Shown in pieces: positions 25,775-32,397 of a stretch of DNA of 32,397 nucleotides. The DNA lies in the NCBI GenBank assembly GCA_019748195.1, contig JAIEPW010000068.1:1-32397 (forward strand). The letters run 5' to 3'. This stretch comes from Bryobacteraceae bacterium (GTDB lineage: Bacteria; Acidobacteriota; Terriglobia; Bryobacterales; Bryobacteraceae). Both the position numbers and the translations under genes were made by a program. The notes under the pieces are model-generated. The model had not been told where the DNA came from. It worked only from the letters and a program-made list of their open reading frames with translations, and did no database searches. Each line of letters opens with the position of its first letter. Position 1 is the stretch's first letter.

Positions 25775-27517
25775 GTGATTCGACTTGCCACTGCATTCCT
25801 TCTCACCGCCTCGCTGCTTCCGGCGCAGCAGCTCACCGGATTCGACGAATTCGCCGCGCAAGCGATGAAGGACTGGCGCGTGCCGGGAGCGGCGATCGCC
25901 GTGGTGAAGGACGGCAAAGTCATCCTGTCGAAAGGCTACGGAACGCGCGACACGTCCAAGAGCCTTCCAGTGACGCCCCAGACCGTTTTCGCCATCGGCT
26001 CCGTCACCAAGTCTTTCACCGTGGCGTCGCTCGGCGTTCTGGCGGATGAAGGCAAGCTTGATTGGGACAAGCCGGTTCGCGAATACCTCCCCGGCTTCCG
26101 CCTCCACGACCGCTTCGCCAGTGAGCAGATGACGCCGCGCGATCTGGTGACCCACCGCTCCGGCCTCCCTCGCCACGATTCGGTGTGGTACAACTCGCCG
26201 CTCACCCGCGAGCAGATGGTGGAGCGGCTGCGCTATCTGGAGCCCAGCCGGGAGTTCCGCGCCGCCTATCAATATCAGAACCTGATGTTCGTCACGGCGG
26301 GTTATCTGGCGGGCAAGGTGGCGGGATCAACGTGGGAGGACCTGGTGCGCCGGCGGCTGTTCGCGCCCCTGGGAATGAAGTCGTCCAACTTCGCTGTAAG
26401 CGATTCGCGGAAAGCGCCGGACTTCGCCCTCCCCTATCGCCGCGTCCGCGATCAGGTGGAGCTGACGGATTTCCGCGTGATTGACGAGATCGGTCCCGCC
26501 GGCAGCATCAACTCGAACGTCGAGGACATGATCCGGTACGTGGCCATGTATCTGAATGATGGCAAGCACGAGGGCGCGCGGATCCTGTCCGGAGCGACGG
26601 TCCAGCAGATGACCACGCCGCAGATGGTGGTGCCGGGCCCGCCCCGGTGGAAGGAGACCGGGCACCAGAGCTACGGAATGGGGCTGATGATCGGAAGCTA
26701 CCGCGGGCGCAAGCTGGTGCAGCATGGCGGCAATATCGACGGCTTCAGCGCGCTGATTGCCATGCTGCCCCAGGAGAACGCCGGGCTGGTGGTGCTCACC
26801 AACATGAACGGGAGCAATCTGCCCGCCGTGCTCGCCTACCGCGTGTGGGATCTGCTGCTGGGCGCCGAACCGGTGGACTGGACCGCGCGCATGCAGGCGG
26901 ACGAGAAGCTGCAGCGCGCCTCCGAGGCCGCGGCTCGCGAAAAAGGCTACACCGCGAAGCGGGCGGGAACGCAGCCTTCGCATGACCTGGCCGAGTACGC
27001 CGGCGAGTATGAGCATCCGGCCTACGGCATCGTTCGCATCGGCAGGGAGAACAACGGGCTTACGTTCACCTTCAACGGCTTCACCGCGCCGCTGGCGCAC
27101 TTCCATTACGACATTTTCGAAATCGGCGAGAACTCGCGCGTGCTGGCGCGATCCAAGGTGCAGTTCCAAACCAGCCTGCAGGGCGATATCGCCGGGCTGA
27201 CGCTGCCCTTTGAAAGCAGCGTGAAGGAGATCGCGTTCGCGCGGCTTGCCGGCGCATCCATGCGGGAGCGCACGTTCCTGCAGCCGTTTACTGGATCGTA
27301 CGCGCTGGGTCCGCAGACGGTCACGGTGAGCCTGAAGAGCGATTCGGCGCTGACGCTGTTGATGCCCGGCCAGCCGCCGTACGAGTTGAAACCGGTTTCG
27401 GGAACGCGATTCCAGGTTCCTGGGCTTACCGGCTACAACGTCGAGTTCCGCCAGGAGTCCGGCGAGCTGATCTTCCACCAGCCGAATGGAACGTACGTCG
27501 CGAAGCGGACCAATTAG
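25775..27517 (+). CDS. Exported serine hydrolase, beta-lactamase class C fold
   Basis: This 580-residue protein has a signal peptide (MIRLATAFLLTASLLPAQQ) and the serine beta-lactamase/DD-peptidase fold (about 22-365). Ser76 and Lys79 form the SxxK motif (IGSVTKSF), YQYQN supplies the Tyr-x-Asn element (about 165), and QHGGNIDGF is the third (KTG-equivalent) box. The C-terminal third (about 400-580) is a separate beta domain of the DUF3471 type. Most such proteins are esterases or D-aminopeptidases rather than resistance enzymes, so antibiotic resistance should not be inferred. GTG start with AAAGGA (25762-25767) 7 nt upstream. It lies 23 nt behind the phosphatase gene and ends 6 nt from the convergent MgtC gene. 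Confidence 0.88.
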   Translation: MIRLATAFLLTASLLPAQQLTGFDEFAAQAMKDWRVPGAAIAVVKDGKVILSKGYGTRDTSKSLPVTPQTVFAIGSVTKSFTVASLGVLADEGKLDWDKPVREYLPGFRLHDRFASEQMTPRDLVTHRSGLPRHDSVWYNSPLTREQMVERLRYLEPSREFRAAYQYQNLMFVTAGYLAGKVAGSTWEDLVRRRLFAPLGMKSSNFAVSDSRKAPDFALPYRRVRDQVELTDFRVIDEIGPAGSINSNVEDMIRYVAMYLNDGKHEGARILSGATVQQMTTPQMVVPGPPRWKETGHQSYGMGLMIGSYRGRKLVQHGGNIDGFSALIAMLPQENAGLVVLTNMNGSNLPAVLAYRVWDLLLGAEPVDWTARMQADEKLQRASEAAAREKGYTAKRAGTQPSHDLAEYAGEYEHPAYGIVRIGRENNGLTFTFNGFTAPLAHFHYDIFEIGENSRVLARSKVQFQTSLQGDIAGLTLPFESSVKEIAFARLAGASMRERTFLQPFTGSYALGPQTVTVSLKSDSALTLLMPGQPPYELKPVSGTRFQVPGLTGYNVEFRQESGELIFHQPNGTYVAKRTN

Positions 27518-27523
27518 CGTTTG

Positions 27524-28759
27524 CTACCACAGCCACAGCAACACAAGTCCGGCGGCGAACACGACGAGGTAGGACGCGGCGACCCAGCGAAACAGGGACG
27601 CATGTCCGATCCAGGCCACCACCGCGGCCTTGAACACCAGGTTCGAGAGCACGGCCGTGATCACCAGCTTCCAGCCGGTGGTCGCGCTCAACGTGCCGCC
27701 GCTCACCAGGTTGGCAGTGGAGAGCGTGATCGCGTCCACGTCGGTGAGGCCGGAAATCGCGGCGACGAAGAACAGCGCGCCTTCGCCGAAGTAGTGCCGC
27801 GTGGCCGCCGCCGCGGCCAGAACGACGGCGTATCCCGCCGCGAACAGGAGCGCGGGCTTGAGCTCGGCCGGGTTTTCCGGCTTCGGAATCGCGGACTGCT
27901 TCATTTGCCGGAACCAGGCGATTCCGGCGAGCGCGAACAACAGTGCCGCCAGGATCAGCACCGGAATCAGCGCGGCGTGCAGCAACTCGCGCGAGATCAC
28001 CGCCATCTCCACCAGTACCCGTCCGAACACGACACCCGAAGCCAGCAGGATCACCATCAGCGCGGCTGGCAGCGTGGCAGGCTCCGCCTTGGAGGCGCGG
28101 GCGTAACTCACGGTGGTCGCGGTGCTCGAGACCAGGCCGCCCAGCAGCCCTCCCAGCACGGTCCCGCCGCGCTGCCCCAGCACCTGGAAAGCGATGTAAC
28201 CCGCCAGGCTGATGCCTACGATCAGTACCACCATCCACCAGATCTGGCGCGGATTCCAGACCTGAAACGGACCGTAGTTCTGATCGGGCAGCGCCGGCAG
28301 AATCACCAGCGAGATCAGTACGAAGCGCATGATCGCCTTCACGTCGTTGTCGCTTAGGCCGCGCGCGAAGCCGTGCATTTCGCCCTTGAACGCCAGCAGC
28401 GCGGCCAGCGCGCCGCCCAGCGCCACGGCTACGGAGCGGGGTCCGGTCATCACCAGCGCGCCGATTCCGTACATGGCGAACAGCGCGACCTCGGTGGTAA
28501 TGCCGGGGTCCCGATTCGCGCGGCCGCGCTCCAGCAGGTTCGCGGCGGCGATCACGGCGCCCAGCGCCAACAGCCCGGAGGGCAGCACCCATGCGCCGTG
28601 CGTGGTCGCCAGCATCGCCGACACCGATCCGAAGAGAGTCACGGCCGCGAAGGTCCGGAATCCGGCGAGTTGCGATGCCGCCCGCTCGCGCTCCAGGCCC
28701 ACCAGCAGGCCGAGCCCGAGCGCGATCGCGAGGTTGATGAAGACGTTGCCGCCGTTCAT
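27524..28759 (-). CDS. MgtC/SapB family membrane protein with DUF4010 domain
   Basis: This 411-residue inner-membrane protein has about eleven helices. The N-terminal MgtC domain (about 5-135) shows the family signature LGLGLLVGLERERAASQLAGFRT, and the remainder (about 170-405) is the DUF4010 membrane domain. MgtC proteins are linked to magnesium homeostasis and intracellular stress, but the function of the fused form is not established. I choose the ATG at 28757-28759; the frame stays open to 29071 only because it runs antisense through the ABC-F gene. A TAGGAT box (28773-28778, minus strand) and AAAGGCGG lie just upstream of the ATG. Confidence 0.85.
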   Translation of the reverse strand: MNGGNVFINLAIALGLGLLVGLERERAASQLAGFRTFAAVTLFGSVSAMLATTHGAWVLPSGLLALGAVIAAANLLERGRANRDPGITTEVALFAMYGIGALVMTGPRSVAVALGGALAALLAFKGEMHGFARGLSDNDVKAIMRFVLISLVILPALPDQNYGPFQVWNPRQIWWMVVLIVGISLAGYIAFQVLGQRGGTVLGGLLGGLVSSTATTVSYARASKAEPATLPAALMVILLASGVVFGRVLVEMAVISRELLHAALIPVLILAALLFALAGIAWFRQMKQSAIPKPENPAELKPALLFAAGYAVVLAAAAATRHYFGEGALFFVAAISGLTDVDAITLSTANLVSGGTLSATTGWKLVITAVLSNLVFKAAVVAWIGHASLFRWVAASYLVVFAAGLVLLWLW

Positions 28760-28861
28760 GCGAGCCGCCTTTATCCTAAGCCAAATGGCAGGGGGTGTGG
28801 CGAAGGTTCTGCCGCCACTCGCAAAGGTGACGCTGGTCCAAGGCGTGGATCGAATAACGAT

Positions 28862-28867
28862 TATCCT
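28862..28867 (+). promoter_or_regulatory. -10-like box (TATCCT) before the ABC-F gene
   Basis: TATCCT ends 10 nt before the GTG at 28878 and 4 nt before the GTG at 28872. The identical hexamer stands 11 nt before the GTG of the sugar transferase gene. This spacing is why I choose 28878 as the start. Confidence 0.4.
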
Positions 28868-28877
28868 GGTAGTGCCA

Positions 28878-30674
<1,797 letters not shown>

Positions 30675-30716
30675 CCTTGTCACGCCCGTCGGGCGGTTGC
30701 GTCTGTCTTCACAGGT

Positions 30717-30884
30717 ATGCCGGATTGGATTACAGCGATCGTGATACTGGCCGCGTATGTGGTGCTGATGCGCTGGATCCTGCCTCGCGCGGGCGTGCCG
30801 ACGTGAATGTCGGGCGGCTGCGACGCCGGTCGGCGTGGGGAAGAGGGTACGAGTCGTCGGGTCCAGAAGTCGAGGGCAGAGTGA
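30717..30884 (+). CDS. Candidate small membrane selenoprotein (TGA read as Sec); otherwise a 29-residue membrane peptide
   Basis: From the ATG at 30717 the frame encodes 29 residues: a short N-terminus (MPDW), one hydrophobic helix (about 4-22, ITAIVILAAYVVLMRW) and ILPRAGVPT, then TGA at 30804-30806. The same frame continues with Met-Ser-Gly-Gly-Cys and 20 hydrophilic residues to a second TGA at 30882-30884, for 55 residues in all. I recall small membrane proteins ending LP-x-LGVPT-C-MSG-x-C in other bacteria, where Cys occupies the TGA position; this is memory and unverified. A SECIS-like hairpin follows the TGA at the right distance. The residue would lie just outside the membrane in a U-x4-C pair, a possible redox site. 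The Shine-Dalgarno is weak (AGG close to the ATG). It could be co-transcribed with the ABC-F gene. Confidence 0.55.
30823..30836 (+). promoter_or_regulatory. Bacterial SECIS-like hairpin
   Basis: ACGCC (30823-30827) pairs perfectly with GGCGT (30832-30836) around the apical loop GGTC (30828-30831). There are 21 nt between the TGA and the loop. Known bacterial SECIS elements have a loop beginning with G, commonly GGUC(U) in E. coli fdhF, located about 16-37 nt past the UGA. Below the stem there is a G-G mismatch and one more C-G pair (30821/30838). The stem is short and the DNA GC-rich, so chance is possible. Confidence 0.5.
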
Positions 30885-30966
30885 CGGACGGTTGCCCCTC
30901 GGACGGTGCCTGCCGCTGCCTCCGGACGGTGCCTGCCTCGGACGGTGCCTGTTCCGCCTGCTCCGG
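30885..30966 (+). repeat. Cluster of REP-like repeats upstream of the RAYT gene
   Basis: The unit CGGACGGTGCCTG recurs here: a degenerate copy at 30885-30899 (GGTTGCC variant), then copies beginning at 30900, 30923 and 30939. Only the last (30939-30966) has the full form, continuing GTTCCGCCTGCTCCGG. The cluster begins directly after the second stop codon of the small ORF. Confidence 0.75.
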
Positions 30967-31164
30967 TCTGAAAATACCCCAGGGGTAAGTGGGGATACCC
31001 CCTTCGGGATATCACTGTTGATTCCACAGCTCTTAAGCTGGCCCTACTGGACTCCGACCCGGCCTTTTGCCGCAAAAATGGGATAAGGATTCCGCCCCTT
31101 ACCTTCCTCGTAACTCGTTGATTCCCTGTTAAACCACCCCCGCCTTCGGAGCAGCCGTAATTTT
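30967..31164. other. Non-coding stretch with two C/G-tract palindromes
   Basis: I see no convincing gene here. At 30975-30987 stands the perfect palindrome TACCCC-A-GGGGTA, followed at 30991-31002 by GGGG-ATA-CCCCC. Such paired tracts resemble operators of the CsoR/RcnR/CstR repressor family, or they could be part of the repeat-derived DNA. The remainder (31010-31164) is noticeably less GC-rich than the chromosome, with only a weak hairpin (CGGC-CTTTT-GCCG near 31062). Confidence 0.4.
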
Positions 31165-31188
31165 CCGGTGCCTGTTCCACCTGCTCCG
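31165..31188 (+). repeat. REP-like repeat, second upstream copy
   Basis: CCGGTGCCTGTTCC followed by ACCTGCTCCG is the same element as 30943-30966 with single differences. It ends 39 nt before the RAYT start codon. Confidence 0.75.
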
Positions 31189-31227
31189 CTGCTGAGAACA
31201 TACCGGAGTAAGAAGCACTATTCCTGT

Positions 31228-31920
31228 ATGCCCCGTCCCACTCGAATCGTAGTCCCCGGGCTCTGGCACCACGTCGTCCAGCGTGGCAATGAAGCCCGCC
31301 AGATCTTCTTCTCCGACGCCGATCGCCTCCTCTACCTCGACCTGGTTTCCCACTTCGCCGAGCGTTTTCAGACCCAGATCGTCGGCTTCTGCCTAATGAC
31401 CAATCACACGCACTGGATCGTGATCCCCCACCGCAGCGACTCGCTGAGCCGCACTTTCGGCAACGCACACGGCGATTACGCCCGTTATCGCAATCGTTTA
31501 CGCCGGGTAAAGGGGCACTTGTGGCAAGCCCGATTCTATTCCTGCGTGTGCGCCGATCTACACGCCTTAGCTGCACTGGCCTATGTGGAGAGAAACCCGG
31601 TACGGGCAGGCATTACGGATCGCGCTGAGGACTATGCCTGGTCATCGGCCGCGGCGCATTGCGGCTTAGGAGGTTGGGATAAGCTGGCTGGAGGCGATCT
31701 GAGCGGAAAAGGGTATAATCCAAACCGCTGGAAACGGCTGCTGGAGACCGGCAGCGCGCTGGAAGCGCTGGAGGCGCGGATCCGCGAGGCGACTCGCGAT
31801 ATGTCCGCTGCCGGTTCGGCTGAATTCATGGAAACAATGGAGTTCCTGACCGGCCGGCCGCTCCGCAAACCACCGCGCAGCCACACTTCGGCGACTGGCG
31901 TGGTTATGGCGACCGGCTGA
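31228..31920 (+). CDS. REP-associated tyrosine transposase (RAYT, Y1/IS200-like)
   Basis: This 230-residue protein belongs to the Y1 HUH endonuclease transposases of the RAYT branch, which nick single-stranded DNA at REP sequences. It begins MPRPTRIVVPGLWHHVVQRGN, typical of the group. The HUH motif is NHTHW (His60, His62) and the catalytic tyrosine is Tyr87 or Tyr84 in DYARYRNR. The RAYT-specific GHLWQARFYSC and YVERNPVRAG follow, with a C-terminal helical region. I use the ATG at 31228; a GTG 60 nt upstream is in frame but begins inside the REP repeat. All motifs are intact, so the gene may be functional. REP-like repeats flank it on both sides. Confidence 0.92.
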   Translation: MPRPTRIVVPGLWHHVVQRGNEARQIFFSDADRLLYLDLVSHFAERFQTQIVGFCLMTNHTHWIVIPHRSDSLSRTFGNAHGDYARYRNRLRRVKGHLWQARFYSCVCADLHALAALAYVERNPVRAGITDRAEDYAWSSAAAHCGLGGWDKLAGGDLSGKGYNPNRWKRLLETGSALEALEARIREATRDMSAAGSAEFMETMEFLTGRPLRKPPRSHTSATGVVMATG

Positions 31921-31923
31921 TCG

Positions 31924-31948
31924 CCGGAACACGGGGAACTGGCACCGA
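31924..31948 (-). repeat. REP-like repeat, first downstream copy (inverted)
   Basis: CCGGAACACGGGGAAC followed by TGGCACCGA is the reverse complement type of the upstream repeat (CGGTGCC-A/T-GTTCC). It begins 4 nt after the RAYT stop codon. Confidence 0.75.
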
Positions 31949-31965
31949 GAGGGGGAAGGCCGGTT

Positions 31966-31990
31966 CCGGAACAGGGGGAACTGGCACCGG
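31966..31990 (-). repeat. REP-like repeat, second downstream copy (inverted)
   Basis: CCGGAACAGGGGGAAC followed by TGGCACCGG differs from the first downstream copy at two or three positions. The two copies are 42 nt apart start to start. Confidence 0.75.
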
Positions 31991-32309
31991 GCAACGGGAC
32001 GACAAGTCTGCCCGTCCCGGCCGGGCCGTCGCCCGAGCCGGGTCGCGTTCTGCAACGATCTCCTCCGGCGGCTCGCGCGATAGGCGGCGTGGGCGCCCTG
32101 TATAAGCGAGGAAAAATCTGTCAGGTTTCGGAAACGTGCAGTGCTGCCCATCCGGCCCATTCCTCGCAAGGCGATGGGAACAGACCCCGAGCCGTGGGCG
32201 GCCGTCTGGGACGGATCATGCTATCCACGGGGCAGCGCATGTCTGGAGTCCATTGGACTCCAGGGAGGGGTTGAAGAAGGAGGGGAGGTCCGTAACTCTG
32301 TGACTCTTT
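31991..32309. other. Non-coding stretch between the RAYT unit and tRNA-Pro
   Basis: No complete gene is supported. A short frame starting GTG at 32089 reads VGALYKRGKI, which resembles the first residues of phage-type tyrosine integrases, but similarity stops after ten codons. A perfect 9-bp inverted repeat lies at 32243-32263. GC-rich short palindromes occur near 32010-32045 (CCCGTCCCGGCCGGGCCG). Confidence 0.4.
32243..32263. terminator. Perfect 9-bp inverted repeat downstream of tRNA-Pro
   Basis: CTGGAGTCC (32243-32251) and GGACTCCAG (32255-32263) flank a 3-nt loop. It lies 47 nt past the 3' end of the tRNA on the minus strand and could terminate or protect that transcript. There is no T-run on either side. 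Confidence 0.35.
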
Positions 32310-32387
32310 TGGTCGGGCCGCCGGGATTTGAACCCGGGACCTCTTGCACCCCAAGCAAGCGCGCTAGCCAGGCTGCGCCACGGCCCG
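32310..32387 (-). tRNA. tRNA-Pro (anticodon GGG)
   Basis: On the minus strand the cloverleaf is complete. The acceptor stem is CGGGCCG pairing with CGGCCCG and discriminator A. The anticodon stem CTTGC/GCAAG encloses the loop TTGGGGT, giving anticodon GGG. The T-arm is CCGGG-TTCAAAT-CCCGG. The CCA end is encoded (32310-32312). It decodes CCC and CCU. It is the last feature in the window and could be an integration site for mobile DNA, as tRNA 3' ends often are. Confidence 0.95.
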
Positions 32388-32397
32388 ATCCTCTCTA

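Larger units (their letters stand above)
30885..31990 (+). mobile_element. REP/RAYT unit: Y1 transposase gene flanked by REP-like repeats in inverted orientation
   Basis: REP-like repeats of one orientation stand upstream of the RAYT gene (30885-30966 and 31165-31188), and two in the opposite orientation stand 4 and 46 nt past its stop codon (31924-31948, 31966-31990). This is the arrangement of a REPtron, in which the RAYT is thought to act on the repeats in trans. No target-site duplication can be assigned. The limits given are those of the outermost repeats. Confidence 0.6.

Noticed and set aside
25775-27517. Reading the beta-lactamase-fold protein as an antibiotic-resistance gene
   Set aside because: SxxK and YxN motifs are shared by esterases and peptidases. 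The long C-terminal DUF3471-like domain and the context do not point to resistance.
28329-28877. N-terminal extension of the ABC-F frame
   Set aside because: It runs antisense through the MgtC gene and encodes Ala/Arg/Ser-rich low-complexity sequence. The ABC domain begins right after the GTG at 28878.
30677-30988. 103-codon frame overlapping the small selenoprotein candidate in another frame
   Set aside because: It has a TTG start, Cys/Arg/Gly-rich sequence running into the repeats and no hydrophobic or domain pattern. The ATG frame encodes a coherent membrane helix.
32089-32274. 61-codon frame as a complete gene
   Set aside because: Only the first ten codons resemble anything (integrase N-terminus). 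The rest is unstructured, so it is reported only as a possible remnant.

Overview
The window is high-GC DNA, roughly 65% by eye, from a bacterium that is most likely an acidobacterium of the Bryobacterales/Solibacter type. This assignment rests on an Oar-type TonB-dependent receptor with an N-terminal carboxypeptidase-regulatory domain, a DUF2277 protein, a kelch protein, a manganese catalase next to a YciE/DUF892 ferritin-like protein, and a REP-associated transposase. It is inference from gene content, not from a marker gene. Most of the window is ordinary chromosome with short intergenic gaps. Only the last ~1.7 kb looks like accessory DNA.

Layout. 1-3.7 kb (minus): bamA with five POTRA domains, preceded by a small membrane protein. 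3.7-5 kb (plus): a FabF-family ketosynthase whose motifs resemble the KS-alpha of type II polyketide synthases. 5-7.5 kb (minus): YciE-like protein, manganese catalase, kelch protein. 7.5-10.6 kb (plus): two exported hydrolases (esterase, prolyl oligopeptidase), meeting a convergent DUF2277 gene. 10.9-16.6 kb (plus): sugar-phosphate transferase, phosphoribosyltransferase, RidA, a zeta-toxin-like kinase overlapping a 68-residue partner, and an AsmA protein. Then a convergent TPR protein, ilvD (plus), a GT-C type glycosyltransferase and the TonB receptor (minus). 24-27.5 kb (plus): an FHA-GAF-PP2C phosphatase and a serine beta-lactamase-fold protein. 27.5-28.8 kb (minus): a MgtC/DUF4010 membrane protein. 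28.9-30.7 kb (plus): a Uup-like ABC-F ATPase.

The most interesting region follows the ABC-F gene. A tiny membrane-protein ORF (ATG at 30717) reaches an in-frame TGA at 30804-30806. The same frame continues as Met-Ser-Gly-Gly-Cys, and a hairpin with a GGTC apical loop lies 21 nt past the TGA. This geometry fits a bacterial SECIS element, so the ORF is a candidate small selenoprotein of 55 residues. Immediately after its second stop comes a cluster of REP-like repeats. A RAYT (Y1 transposase) gene follows, with inverted copies of the same repeat on its far side, and then a tRNA-Pro(GGG) gene on the minus strand.

Several genes have a -10-like box ending only 6-12 nt before the start codon and no Shine-Dalgarno sequence, which suggests leaderless transcripts. 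Others (yciE-like, RidA, AsmA, TPR) have clear Shine-Dalgarno sites.
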